A DNA stretch of 64,000 nucleotides from Tangfeifania diversioriginum (GTDB lineage Bacteria; Bacteroidota; Bacteroidia; Bacteroidales; Prolixibacteraceae): positions 1 to 64,000 of the forward strand of contig NZ_FQZE01000004.1 in the NCBI RefSeq assembly GCF_900141875.1. The letters run 5' to 3'. Position 1 is the first letter of the stretch; every line of letters begins with the position of its first letter. Positions 1 to 8,884 of the stretch are shown here, piece by piece. Below the pieces are notes generated by a model. The model was not told the origin of the DNA and did not search any database. It was given only the letters and a program-made list of their open reading frames with translations. Made by a program: the position numbers and the translations under genes.

Positions 1-66
1 ATAACAAGCTTTTACCTTCTCTGAGGGTAAAGGTATTTTCATCCCCTTCCAGGGGTTATCCCAAAG

Positions 67-91
67 CCACGTCCTCTGGGCGTGGTTTTTT
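67..91 (+). terminator. Rho-independent terminator of an upstream gene
   Basis: An 8-bp stem (CCACGTCC with GGGCGTGG, one G-T wobble, TCT loop) is followed by six T residues. Two further small hairpins lie at about 11-31 and 42-56, so this may be the structured 3' end of a transcript that begins before the window. I do not recognise the RNA or gene it belongs to. Confidence 0.7.
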
Positions 92-184
92 ACTTAAAAA
101 TACAGCTTTCACTTTTAAATTTCACTTTTTTGCTTTGTAAAGTTCTCAACAATTACCGTTTAATTATTTTTTTGAGGGGGAGTT

Positions 185-790
185 TTATAAGTATTTTGCT
201 GAAATCTCTTTCAGTCCTAACCCCTGCAATTCAGCTTTCATTTCAGCAAACTTTTTATTGTCCAGGGCACGTGTGGCATCTTCAATCAAAGTGGCAGAAA
301 ACCCTTCTTTCTGCGCATCTTTTATTGAATAGTAAACACACACATCGGCAGCCAGGCCACAGAAATAAAGTTCAGTAGCTCCTTTCTCGCGAAGGTAACC
401 TGCCAGCCCTGTGCTTTTTTTATGGCCGTTGTCGTAAAAACCACTGTAGCTGTCAATTTCCGAATCCATACCTTTTCGGAAAATGGTTTCGATTTTTGTT
501 GTATTCAGTTCGGGGTGAAATTCAGCACCTTTTGAATCCTGAACGCAGTGATCGGGCCACAGAATTTGATCCATACCACCAAGTTCAATCATTTCAAAAG
601 GTTCTTTCCCTTTGTGGTTCGAAGCAAAACTCATGTGGTTTTGCGGGTGCCAGTCCTGGGTAGCCACCACCAGATCGAATTTTTCCTGCAAGTTATTTAC
701 AACCGGAATTATTTCATCACCCGAAGGTACCTCCAGTGATCCGCCGGGTATAAAATCGTTTTGAATATCAATAAGAATCAGTGCTTTCAT
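185..790 (-). CDS. pncA: Nicotinamidase (PncA-type isochorismatase-fold hydrolase)
   Basis: This 201-aa cytosolic enzyme should hydrolyse nicotinamide to nicotinate for NAD+ salvage; many PncA enzymes also act on pyrazinamide. The N-terminus MKALILIDIQNDF carries the catalytic Asp of the cysteine hydrolase family, and a DWHPQNHMSFA stretch gives the metal-binding Asp/His residues. A GLAADVCVYYSIKDA stretch near the C-terminus contains the nucleophilic Cys after the usual cis-peptide region. I chose the ATG at 790 because family members begin exactly there. The open frame continues upstream to 1063, but that part overlaps the TonB receptor gene and is not conserved-looking. An in-frame ATG at 832 is a less likely alternative. 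The gene lies 175 bp downstream of the receptor gene on the same strand, with a strong inverted repeat between them, so co-transcription is uncertain. Confidence 0.9.
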   Translation of the reverse strand: MKALILIDIQNDFIPGGSLEVPSGDEIIPVVNNLQEKFDLVVATQDWHPQNHMSFASNHKGKEPFEMIELGGMDQILWPDHCVQDSKGAEFHPELNTTKIETIFRKGMDSEIDSYSGFYDNGHKKSTGLAGYLREKGATELYFCGLAADVCVYYSIKDAQKEGFSATLIEDATRALDNKKFAEMKAELQGLGLKEISAKYL

Positions 791-873
791 AACGCTTCGC
801 TTTTTTTGTCCTTTGTTACGATCCAACGACATAACTATTAAAATGTTTGGAAATATCCAGGGAGTTTTACCCC

Positions 874-906
874 ACCCGTCAAGCCGCTTTCCGCGGCTCG
901 ACGGGT
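874..906. repeat. Perfect-arm inverted repeat between receptor gene and pncA
   Basis: The arms ACCCGTC-A-AGCCGC and GCGGCT-C-GACGGGT pair over 13 bp with one opposed A/C mismatch and a 5-nt loop. No T-run follows on either strand, so it is not a standard intrinsic terminator. It could be an attenuator, an mRNA-stability hairpin or a dispersed palindromic repeat. Confidence 0.6.
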
Positions 907-965
907 AACTCAAGTAGCAAATTCTCTTGGAAATATCAGTCGAGCGGACCTTCGCCGCTGAACGG

Positions 966-3056
966 TTAACGTTTGCGCCACCCCAACAGCACCGACACAA
1001 AATAGTTTCTCGGGTTTCCCGGGTAGTAGTAGCGGGGCAGACTGCCGCCAAACGAAGGCGCATTCACGGCGAGCATGGCAGCGTGGTGAACATCGAAAAT
1101 ATTTTGTACTCCGGCTTTTAATTCCAGCTTTATGCTCCCAAAATTCTTATTGAATGCGGCTTCAAAGTTGGTTAATCCATACGATTCTGTAAAATCTGAA
1201 TTGGCATCATCCACCGGCATTTTACCGGTGAAGCGGTGCCAGGCTTTCATCTGAATATTTTCCACAGGGCTGAAATTCACTGCCAGCAGCCAGGTATTAC
1301 GGGTGGTTCCGGGCAACAGGTTGCCGGAATAATCATTATCACCGTCAACAAAATCCTGAAAATGATAATTGGCAATGGTCGCATTTCCGCTCAAAACGAG
1401 CGAAGGGTAGGTTGCCGGATTTAACAATTCCCAGCGCAACGCTGCTTCCAGACCGGGGTGAAGCGATTTGCCAGCATTCACGCCCACATAAGCATCTTCT
1501 CCGGTACGGCGGGCCACCAGCAGGTTTTTAATGTAAATGCGGTAATAGCTCACCGTGGCCTGCAACCGGTTGTTCCAGTTTGCCCTGATGCCCGCCTCCA
1601 GGTTCCAGCCACTTTCCGGTTTTATGTCTGGATTAATCTGTCCTTCGGGCAACAGTGTCTCTTCGAACGAGGGAGTGGAAAATCCATGGCTCGCATTTCC
1701 AAAAACTGAAAATGTGCCGGATACTTTGTAATTGGCACCAATGCGGGGCGAGATGACCGGTTTGTAGGAGCGTTCGCCTGATTGGTCTCCATCATCCGGG
1801 AAATTATCGGTGTAATCGAAACGTGTGAGGTTGGCATTGGTACCTGCCGACAGAAAAAAACTGTCGCTAAAATTCAGTTCCAATTGCGCAAAAAGGTTTT
1901 CGTAAGCTCGTTTTTCGCTGTTGTTGGAAAGGGCATTTTCGGGATTGTCGTTCGACCAGGTGGACCAGTTGTATTTTTCGCGAAACAGTTCAATCCCCGA
2001 TGTGAAAGTAGTTTTAACCACGTCGGTATTCCATATTTTCTGGTAGTAGCCACGCAATCCCAGGTAATCTGAATTTTCTTTCAATAGATTGAACGGGCGC
2101 GGCTCGTCGGCTTCGCGGAAACTTCCGAAACCGGCCAGCGATATTTTGTTGCGATTGCCGGGAAGAACATTTAGCGAAAGCCCCATTTGGCCTTTGGTGT
2201 AGGCTTCGTAACCTTCAATGCCTTTCCAGTTGGCAGCTGCTTTTTCAGGATGTTCCTGAAACGTGGGGGAGTCGAGCGAACTGGGAATGTATCCTTTCAT
2301 TTTTGTGAATTTCAGCAAAGCCCCCAGCGTTATTTTTTCAGAAAAAGAATAGTTGGAATGCAGCAGAAAATTGCCCCTGTTTGTTGAGTTGTTCTCCCTG
2401 AAACCCTGGCTGTTCAGTATGGAACCCAGCGCGTAAAGATCGAGGTTGTTGGTTGTGGTTCCCGCTTCCAGCGTATTTTTATAGGTGTCAAACGAAGCAA
2501 TTGTGGTTTGATGCTGCACGAAATTGTTTTTCAGGCTTTTGGGTTGAAAAAGCAGGGTGCCGCCCAGTCCGGCACCATACAAACTGGAAGAAGGCCCTTT
2601 GATAATTTCTACCCGCTGAATGGCTGAATTTTCGAGATCTTCCAGTGCCGTTTCACCATCTCCGCTGGTCAGTGGGATTTCACCAAAATAGGCCTTGATT
2701 TTATTGGTGGCATACGGCGTTCGCGAACCAATACCCCTTATGGTAAGCCGGTTGGTTGAGAGTGTGCCGTGGTGCATTAAAACGCCCGGCACCTGGTTCA
2801 GGGCTTCAACCGGTGTAAGCGCACTGCCTGTTTGGAGTAGTTCAGGTACAATCAAATTAACGGGGGCAGGCGTGTTTCTCAAATTGTATGGTGCCCTGAA
2901 AGCAGTTACCGTAACCGCATCGATTTCGCCTGATAGTGACGTGGTGTCCTGAAAAGTGACTTGCTGTGTTGTGTCACTTAGTGAAAAATGTGTATTCGCG
3001 CTTGTGACAGCACTCACTATCAAAAAAATAATAAGACCCGAATTTTTTAATCCCAT
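966..3056 (-). CDS. TonB-dependent outer-membrane receptor
   Basis: This 696-aa protein begins with a hydrophobic signal sequence (about residues 1-20). A plug domain follows at roughly residues 50-165, with the typical stretches TPVEALNQVPGV, RLTIRGIGSR and VEIIKGPSSSLYGAG. The rest is a long alternating-hydrophobicity segment with the FSTPSFEETLLPEG and NPDIKPESGWNLEAGIR motifs of FecA/FhuA/BtuB-type 22-strand barrels. It should take up a siderophore, cobamide or another scarce ligand using TonB-ExbBD energy. There is no SusD partner and no carboxypeptidase-like N-terminal extension, so it is not a SusC-type glycan transporter. The substrate cannot be told from the sequence. A -7 box at 3115-3122 fits a leader of about 50 nt. 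It is divergent from the GH106 gene. Confidence 0.9.
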   Translation of the reverse strand: MGLKNSGLIIFLIVSAVTSANTHFSLSDTTQQVTFQDTTSLSGEIDAVTVTAFRAPYNLRNTPAPVNLIVPELLQTGSALTPVEALNQVPGVLMHHGTLSTNRLTIRGIGSRTPYATNKIKAYFGEIPLTSGDGETALEDLENSAIQRVEIIKGPSSSLYGAGLGGTLLFQPKSLKNNFVQHQTTIASFDTYKNTLEAGTTTNNLDLYALGSILNSQGFRENNSTNRGNFLLHSNYSFSEKITLGALLKFTKMKGYIPSSLDSPTFQEHPEKAAANWKGIEGYEAYTKGQMGLSLNVLPGNRNKISLAGFGSFREADEPRPFNLLKENSDYLGLRGYYQKIWNTDVVKTTFTSGIELFREKYNWSTWSNDNPENALSNNSEKRAYENLFAQLELNFSDSFFLSAGTNANLTRFDYTDNFPDDGDQSGERSYKPVISPRIGANYKVSGTFSVFGNASHGFSTPSFEETLLPEGQINPDIKPESGWNLEAGIRANWNNRLQATVSYYRIYIKNLLVARRTGEDAYVGVNAGKSLHPGLEAALRWELLNPATYPSLVLSGNATIANYHFQDFVDGDNDYSGNLLPGTTRNTWLLAVNFSPVENIQMKAWHRFTGKMPVDDANSDFTESYGLTNFEAAFNKNFGSIKLELKAGVQNIFDVHHAAMLAVNAPSFGGSLPRYYYPGNPRNYFVSVLLGWRKR

Positions 3057-3114
3057 GGCAATATTTTACCGTTTAATGATTGTTGATTTCTGTTTTTTGT
3101 TATTTTAACAAATT

Positions 3115-3122
3115 CAAATGTA
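3115..3122 (-). promoter_or_regulatory. Bacteroidota -7 box for the TonB receptor
   Basis: On the minus strand this reads TACATTTG, an exact match to the TAnnTTTG element read by the Bacteroidota primary sigma factor. It lies about 60 nt upstream of the receptor ATG. No convincing -33 TTG/TTTG was found. Confidence 0.5.
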
Positions 3123-3246
3123 AAATAAGAACAATGAATAAACGGGATATTTTGTTCGCATTTTTATTAATTTTTTCAATCATTGCGAAGGGGCAATTGT
3201 TGAACATCCGCTTATTGGCAGGCATTATTAAATAAAACTTTACAAA

Positions 3247-5862
3247 ATGAAAATGAACAGATTATTTTTTCTACTTTCTTTCTTCATTTTAATTTCATGT
3301 TCTTCAGATAAACAACAGTTGACATGGCCGGAAGCCACGGCAGAATCGAAACCCTGGACACGTTGGTGGTGGATGGGCAATGCAGTTGATAAAGAAAATA
3401 TAAGCCGCGAGTTAGACGAAATGGCCGAAATGGGTATCGGCGGTGTGGAAATAACTCCGATTTACGGCGTGCGAGGCGAGGAAGATCGTTTCATTGAATA
3501 TTTATCTCCGGAGTTTTCCGATATGCTGCAATTCACCATTGAAAAAGCCCACAGCCTGAACATGGGAGTGGATTTGCCTCCGGGCAGCGGCTGGCGTTGC
3601 GGCGGGCCGTTTGTCCCCGAAGAAAAAGGATTGTGGTCGCTACGCGTGCACAAGCAGCAAATCCGAAAAGGGAAAACTGCTGAAAAGCCTGATGTTCCTG
3701 TAATTGCAATAGCTTCGTTTGTTGATGAAAACAACGAGGCCACTGCTTTTAATCCGGATGAAAATTTTACGGCTCCGGCAAACGGAACAGTATATTTTGC
3801 TGAACGCCTGAAAAACCGCGATATGGTAAAACGCGCCTCCGACGGCGGAAAAGGCTGGGCAATAGACACGTTCAACGAAGAAATTACCGACTGGTACCTA
3901 AATGAAATATGGGAACGCCTGGAAATTGACAAAGGGTTAATTCGCTGCTTTTTTCACGATTCGTTTGAATATACCGGCGATTTTACCACTCATTTTACAG
4001 AGGAATTTAAAACGCGAAGAGGTTACGATTTGGCCGAATACCTGCATGTGCTGGCTGGTGATTCTGAGGAAGAAGAAATTATAGCACGGGTAAAGTCGGA
4101 TTACCGCGAAACGTTGTCTGACCTCGTGCTGGAATCTTTTATTGACCCAATGACCGAATGGGCCAACAGTCACCAGAGCCTGAACCGCAACCAGGCGCAC
4201 GGTTCGCCGGGCAATATTCTCGATTTATATGCAGCCTGTGATATTCCTGAAACCGAAATATTCAGGACTGTAGAACCGGGGACCGTGGATGTTTTTGTGA
4301 ACAAATTTGCTTCTTCGGCGGCGCATGTTACCGGACAAAAACTGGTTTCATCCGAAAGCTACACCTGGCTCGACGAGCACTGGACGGTAACCACTTCCGA
4401 CATGATGCGGGCTACCAACCGGTTTTTTCTGGCCGGAATCAATCACATGTTTTTTCACGGAACCTGTTATTCGCCCGATGATGCCGAATGGCCGGGCTGG
4501 CTGTTTTACGCTTCTACACAGGTAAACAACCGTAATCCGCTGTGGCGCGAAATGCCGGCGCTGTTTAAATACATCGAACGCAGCCAGACGGTTCTGCAAA
4601 AGTCAACTGCCAAAAACGATGTGCTGGTGTACTGGCCCTATTATGATGTGGCCGCCGGAAAAGGACGGTTGTTCAACCACCTCGGGGTGAACAAAGATGC
4701 CGGCTGGTTTATTACTCATCCCATTAATGAGCTGTCGGAATCGTTAATGGAAGCAGGATACACATTCGATTACATTTCGGATAAACAACTGTTAAATTGT
4801 GAAATGATAGATGATGAAATTGTAACCGGAGGTGATGCCAACTATAAAGCTGTTGTGGTTCCAAAAACAAAATACATTCCGCTGGAAACAATGCAGCAAC
4901 TCAGGCAATTTGTTGATGAGGGCGGAACAGTTTATTTTGATGAATTTCTGCCTGAAAGCGTGCCGGGAATGTTTAATTTGGAAGAAAGGGAACGGCAGTT
5001 GAAAACAGTAAAAACTGACCTCAGTGAGCATGCAGGAAATGTGGTCGATTTGCTGAGCAACGCAGGAATTTCAGGCGAGCAATCGCTTGCTGAAAAAGGA
5101 TTTCATTTTTTGAAAATGAAAAATGAAAACGAAGACTGGTACATGGTTTTTAACTGCAATTCAACAGCGCTCGATGAGTGGGTGGACCTTCAGTCGACTG
5201 CGCAGGAATACCTGTTTTATTTTCCTGAAAACGGCGAAATATCAACCGCAGAAAGCAACAACAACTCGGTACGGATTCAGCTGGAACCGGAAAGAACTGT
5301 ATTCATCCGTTGCCTAAATAAAAAAGTATATGCGCCCGCTTTTACCTATTTTGAACCGGAACAAAACAGCCGCGAAATTGAAGGGATGTGGAAAATCAGT
5401 TTTTTGGAAGGCGGACCGGTTTATCCGGGTGACGTTGCCACCGATCAACTGGTTTCGTGGACTGAAATAGGCGATGAGCAAACTCAAAGGTTTGCCGGGA
5501 CTGCGCGCTACTCCATCGAATTCAACTGGAATGAAAATCAAAGCTCTGCCTTTTTGAATCTTGGTAAAGTGAAAGATTGTGCCCGGGTGAAACTAAACGG
5601 GGAACTTGCAGGGGCACTTTTGGGGCCTTCTTATAAAGTGAAAGTGGACAATTTGCAACAGGGCAAAAACCTGCTGGAAGTTGAGGTTACCAACGTGGCG
5701 GCCAACCGCATTCGCGACCTAGATATTCGGGGAGTTGACTGGAAAAAATTTCACGACATCAATTTTGTGAACATCGAATACGAACCATTTGATGCTTCCG
5801 GCTGGGAAATTAAAGATGCCGGACTACTTGGGCCGGTAACCCTGACTGGTATTGATGAATGA
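3247..5862 (+). CDS. GH106-like glycoside hydrolase, lipoprotein (putative alpha-L-rhamnosidase)
   Basis: This 871-aa lipoprotein has an SPII signal with lipobox LISC (Cys18). The start PWTRWWWMGNAVDKENISREL, then GIGGVEITPIYG and VDLPPGSGWRCGGP, is typical of family GH106, whose characterised members cleave alpha-L-rhamnose from plant or algal polysaccharides such as rhamnogalacturonan II. The conserved SSESYTWLDEHW and INHMFFHGTCYSP stretches lie in the catalytic barrel. The last 150 residues look like a beta-sandwich, with VKLNGELAG and LLEVEVTNVAANRIRDLD resembling the jelly-roll end of GH2/GH106 enzymes. At 871 aa it is shorter than many GH106 enzymes, so a related glycosidase activity is possible. 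It stands alone, without SusC/D or sulfatase genes, so this is not a full polysaccharide utilisation locus. Confidence 0.8.
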   Translation: MKMNRLFFLLSFFILISCSSDKQQLTWPEATAESKPWTRWWWMGNAVDKENISRELDEMAEMGIGGVEITPIYGVRGEEDRFIEYLSPEFSDMLQFTIEKAHSLNMGVDLPPGSGWRCGGPFVPEEKGLWSLRVHKQQIRKGKTAEKPDVPVIAIASFVDENNEATAFNPDENFTAPANGTVYFAERLKNRDMVKRASDGGKGWAIDTFNEEITDWYLNEIWERLEIDKGLIRCFFHDSFEYTGDFTTHFTEEFKTRRGYDLAEYLHVLAGDSEEEEIIARVKSDYRETLSDLVLESFIDPMTEWANSHQSLNRNQAHGSPGNILDLYAACDIPETEIFRTVEPGTVDVFVNKFASSAAHVTGQKLVSSESYTWLDEHWTVTTSDMMRATNRFFLAGINHMFFHGTCYSPDDAEWPGWLFYASTQVNNRNPLWREMPALFKYIERSQTVLQKSTAKNDVLVYWPYYDVAAGKGRLFNHLGVNKDAGWFITHPINELSESLMEAGYTFDYISDKQLLNCEMIDDEIVTGGDANYKAVVVPKTKYIPLETMQQLRQFVDEGGTVYFDEFLPESVPGMFNLEERERQLKTVKTDLSEHAGNVVDLLSNAGISGEQSLAEKGFHFLKMKNENEDWYMVFNCNSTALDEWVDLQSTAQEYLFYFPENGEISTAESNNNSVRIQLEPERTVFIRCLNKKVYAPAFTYFEPEQNSREIEGMWKISFLEGGPVYPGDVATDQLVSWTEIGDEQTQRFAGTARYSIEFNWNENQSSAFLNLGKVKDCARVKLNGELAGALLGPSYKVKVDNLQQGKNLLEVEVTNVAANRIRDLDIRGVDWKKFHDINFVNIEYEPFDASGWEIKDAGLLGPVTLTGIDE

Positions 5863-6068
5863 GCAATCGGCGGTAGTTTTGTTTTGCGTGTTCTGGTTTA
5901 ATGACAACTCGGCACGGCTATGACTCAGTAAAACTTTCTTTTTAACACTTGCCATGTTATTGGTTAGCATAATGATTTTAATTACACCGGCCAAAAACAA
6001 CCGTTCAGGTAGGCAGATATCTTCAGAATGAATTGTATTTAAAATTTTCTCCCATTACCGTTTTTATG

Positions 6069-6076
6069 TAGATTTG
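6069..6076 (+). promoter_or_regulatory. -7 box for the DUF1080 gene
   Basis: TAGATTTG matches TAnnTTTG exactly and lies 58 nt before the ATG. The rest of the 272-bp gap after the GH106 gene holds no gene or terminator that I can see, but this promoter suggests the DUF1080 gene is transcribed separately. Confidence 0.5.
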
Positions 6077-6134
6077 TCCTGAAAGTTAAAATTTGTCTGC
6101 ACGGCAGGCGTTGTTACATTTTTAAAATTTTATC

Positions 6135-7121
6135 ATGATGAAAATATTCAAAAACTTCTTTTTACTGTTTGTGCTAACCTTAGGCATCAGTTTTTCCGCG
6201 TTGGCACAATCTTCCGATGATGGTATGGGCGTGATTGGCAAGTGGGATCTTACCATTGTTATCGGGGACGATGATATGGAAGAGCTCGGGCTTTTCCGCC
6301 ATGGATTAATGAGTGATGCCGGATTTCCCGGTTGGCTGGAAGTTAAACTTTCAGGATTTTCCACTCTTGTGGGGCGTTATGTGGGTTACGAAGGAAGCGC
6401 CCGCCCCGTTTCAAAAATCAACTATTCTCCGGAAACCGGAAAATACAATTTTACCATCCCCCCGCAGTGGATGGATATTGAAGATCTCTATTTTGAATTT
6501 TCGCTGGAAGATAATAAACTGAAGGGCTACATGATGCTCGACGGCCATAAATTGGAGTGGACCGGTGTGCGGGCACCAAGCCTTAAACGCGAAGAACCAC
6601 CGGTTTGGGGAAATCCCAAAAACCTGCTGGATGACAATATGTCGAGTTGGATTATTCCGGCAAACAACAAATTTCGTATGGTTGACGGCGTTATGGTCAA
6701 TCAGGAATCAGGTGGTAACCTGGTGACGAAAGAAAAATTCGATGATTTTAAACTGAGCGTTGAATTTCGTTATCCGAAGGGAAGCAACAGCGGAATCTAT
6801 TTGCGCGGACGTTATGAAATGCAGATTGTGGACAGTTTTGCCGTCAGCAACATAACTACCGGCGGAATCTATGGATTTATTGCACCGGCATTATATGCAG
6901 GAGCAAAGCCAGGGGAGTGGCAAACTTTTGAAATTACATTGGTAGGCCGGCACTTAACGTTAGTGCATAATGGAATCGAGGTGATTTCTAACCGGCCAAT
7001 TCCGGGAATTACCGGTGGCTCGCTCAACAGCAATGAAGGAACACCGGGACCAATTATGATTCAGGGCGACCACGGCTCGGTTGAATTCCGTAAATTTGTA
7101 ATTACTCCGGCAGTGAACTGA
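6135..7121 (+). CDS. Secreted DUF1080 (3-keto-disaccharide hydrolase-type) protein
   Basis: This 328-aa protein has a clear signal peptide ending near SFSALAQ (residue 25). An N-terminal part (about 30-145) may be a lipocalin-like beta domain, with GKWDLTIVIGDD and LKGYMMLDGHKLEWTGVR. Residues about 155-328 form a DUF1080 domain: FDDFKLSVEFRYPKGSNSGIYLRGRYEMQI, GEWQTFEITLVGRHLTLVHNG, and GPIMIQGDHGSVEFRKFVI. DUF1080 folds as a concanavalin-like beta-sandwich, and some members hydrolyse 3-keto-glycosides. Export to the periplasm or surface next to a GH106 enzyme suggests sugar metabolism, but the substrate is unknown. It has its own -7 box and a strong terminator, so it is probably monocistronic. 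Confidence 0.85.
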   Translation: MMKIFKNFFLLFVLTLGISFSALAQSSDDGMGVIGKWDLTIVIGDDDMEELGLFRHGLMSDAGFPGWLEVKLSGFSTLVGRYVGYEGSARPVSKINYSPETGKYNFTIPPQWMDIEDLYFEFSLEDNKLKGYMMLDGHKLEWTGVRAPSLKREEPPVWGNPKNLLDDNMSSWIIPANNKFRMVDGVMVNQESGGNLVTKEKFDDFKLSVEFRYPKGSNSGIYLRGRYEMQIVDSFAVSNITTGGIYGFIAPALYAGAKPGEWQTFEITLVGRHLTLVHNGIEVISNRPIPGITGGSLNSNEGTPGPIMIQGDHGSVEFRKFVITPAVN

Positions 7122-7145
7122 TTCGCTTTGTGGTGATTAATATTT

Positions 7146-7188
7146 AACAAGGGGATATTCATTATTTTGAATATCCCCTTGTTTTTTT
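7146..7188 (+). terminator. Rho-independent terminator after the DUF1080 gene
   Basis: A perfect 15-bp stem (AACAAGGGGATATTC with GAATATCCCCTTGTT, 8-nt loop) runs into a T-rich tail. It lies 25 bp after the DUF1080 stop codon. Confidence 0.9.
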
Positions 7189-7333
7189 GCATCCGCTGAA
7201 AATCCAGGTACAAGACAAAAATCTGTTTTCCTGCATTATAAGTTATTTGCCCCTTCTTCAGCGCATAGATTAAAAAATGATGCAGAGTCTTTTTATTTAT
7301 GTGGATCTAAAACAAGCATTGAATTTGAATTGT

Positions 7334-7341
7334 TATTTTTG
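7334..7341 (+). promoter_or_regulatory. -7 box for the permease-HMA gene
   Basis: TATTTTTG matches TAnnTTTG exactly and lies 17 nt before the ATG, implying a very short leader. Confidence 0.5.
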
Positions 7342-7358
7342 CAGAAAAAAAGATATTT

Positions 7359-8666
7359 ATGTTGATATATATAGAAGAATATTTTTCAGAGTTGTGGTTC
7401 CTTGTGCTCGAAATGGCGCCGTGGCTTTTACTGGGGCTGATTTTTGCCGGTTTATTAAAAGTGTATTTTCCGCAGCGGCACATCGATAAGTATTTGGGAA
7501 AATCCAATTTTCGGTCGGCTTTTAATGCATCACTGCTTGGAATTCCAATGCCTTTGTGCTCTTGCGGAGTAATTCCAACCGGGATTTCGTTTTTCAGAAA
7601 TGGTGCCTCCAAAGGCGCGTCCAACTCTTTTCTGATTTCAACACCCCAAACCGGTGTGGATTCAATTTTGGCAACCTATTCCATGCTGGGCTGGCCATTT
7701 GCTGTTTTACGCCCGGTAGTTGCCTTTTTTACAGGCATTGTCGGCGGTGTTTTTACCAATATTTTTGTGAAGGACAAACCTGCAGAGCAGTCATCATCCT
7801 ATTCAAATTTGAAAATTGATACAGCTGCCATCAACAATGAAAAGGATAACTGCAACGATGATTCCTGTAATTGCGATGAGCCGGAAAAGAAAGACAACAG
7901 GCATTCGGTTGTGCGAGCGGCCGATTATGCTTTTGTTGAATTGTTGCAGGACATTGCCAAATGGCTGGTTATTGGCTTTTTGCTGGCTGCCTTAATTTCT
8001 GTGGCTTTGCCCGAGGATTTTTTTAGCATGTTCAGTGGAATGGGAATTGTTGAGCTGCTGGTTATACTGGCTGCCTCAATACCGCTCTACATTTGCGCCA
8101 CAGGGTCAATCCCTATTGCAGCAGTTTTATTAATGAAAGGTATTTCGCCGGGGGCGGCACTTGTTTTTCTGATGGCCGGCCCGGCAACTAATGTAGCCAC
8201 CATAACCGTGCTGGCTAAAACCATGGGACGAAAATCACTCACTGCTTATTTGGCTTCCATCATAGGAGGAGCACTTCTTTTTGGCGTGCTCATTAACTGG
8301 CTGATTCCTGCCGATTTTATTCTGAGCAAAGTAGTGCATGTGCATGGCGAACACCAAATGCTGCCCGACTGGCTGATGTGGACCTCTGCCATTGTGTTGA
8401 TTGTTTCTATGGTAGGCGGATATTTTTATTCAATCTTTAAAAAGAAAAGCAAAATGGAAAAAACAGAAGGAATAACAGTAAAAGTAACCGGAATGACTTG
8501 CTCGCATTGCGAAGCCAACGTGAAAAGAAACCTTGAAGCATTGAAAGGAATTACAAATGTAATAGCCGATAACAACAGCGAAACTGTGAAAATTACCGGA
8601 GCCGGTTTCGATCTGGCAAAAGTAAAAGAAACCGTCAACGGGCTGGGGTACCAGTATGTGGGGTAG
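7359..8666 (+). CDS. SO_0444-type Cu/Zn efflux permease with C-terminal HMA domain
   Basis: This 435-aa inner-membrane protein belongs to the permease family (PF03773, SO_0444-like), linked to copper and zinc efflux. Several hydrophobic segments are grouped in two halves. The first carries the MPLCSCGVIPTG motif (Cys67 and Cys69) and the second the related stretches CATGSIPIAAVLLMKG and FLMAGPATNVATI. The soluble loop at about 160-190 is rich in Cys, Asp and Asn and may hold metal. After the last membrane segment comes a heavy-metal-associated domain (about 370-435) with GMTCSHC, Cys381 and Cys384, the classical Cu+/Zn2+ binding pair. Fusing the metallochaperone-like domain to the permease suggests direct loading of substrate from the cytoplasm. 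No regulator gene adjoins it. Confidence 0.85.
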   Translation: MLIYIEEYFSELWFLVLEMAPWLLLGLIFAGLLKVYFPQRHIDKYLGKSNFRSAFNASLLGIPMPLCSCGVIPTGISFFRNGASKGASNSFLISTPQTGVDSILATYSMLGWPFAVLRPVVAFFTGIVGGVFTNIFVKDKPAEQSSSYSNLKIDTAAINNEKDNCNDDSCNCDEPEKKDNRHSVVRAADYAFVELLQDIAKWLVIGFLLAALISVALPEDFFSMFSGMGIVELLVILAASIPLYICATGSIPIAAVLLMKGISPGAALVFLMAGPATNVATITVLAKTMGRKSLTAYLASIIGGALLFGVLINWLIPADFILSKVVHVHGEHQMLPDWLMWTSAIVLIVSMVGGYFYSIFKKKSKMEKTEGITVKVTGMTCSHCEANVKRNLEALKGITNVIADNNSETVKITGAGFDLAKVKETVNGLGYQYVG

Positions 8667-8768
8667 CCTGACTAACAGTTTTGAGATTGAAAAAGAGGGG
8701 TTACATTCCGATGTTGGAACTCCGCAACCAAATCAGGCCAAACACGGCCTTGTTTCCTATAACTTAGC

Positions 8769-8861
8769 GAACTGCGGTATATGATACCCGTATCAGCCAG
8801 CTGGCGGATGGTGTGAGAGGAGCATTGGCGGACTTTTAGTCTATCAGCCGTCTACTCGATT
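8769..8861 (+). mobile_element. Possible group II intron 3'-end remnant (domain V/VI-like)
   Basis: GAACTGCGGTATATGATACCCGTAT followed by GGTGTGAGAGG, then GTCTACTCGATT about 40 nt later, matches from memory the order and wording of domain V, domain VI and the 3' splice end of bacterial group II introns. The spacing between the domain V halves is longer than normal, filled by a GCCAGCTGGC palindrome, and no reverse transcriptase ORF is present. It would therefore be a decayed scar. The identification rests on motif recall, not alignment. The flanking 8667-8768 shows nothing else I recognise. Confidence 0.4.
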
Positions 8862-8884
8862 GTGTGCTGTGGCTTTATGTCAAA

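Noticed and set aside
791-1063. Longer nicotinamidase starting at 1063
   Set aside because: The extra 91 residues overlap the TonB receptor gene and do not resemble any PncA N-terminus; the enzyme starts at MKALILIDIQNDF.
3247-7121. Polysaccharide utilisation locus
   Set aside because: There is a GH106 enzyme and a DUF1080 protein, but no SusC/SusD pair; the nearby TonB receptor lacks SusC features and is divergently transcribed.
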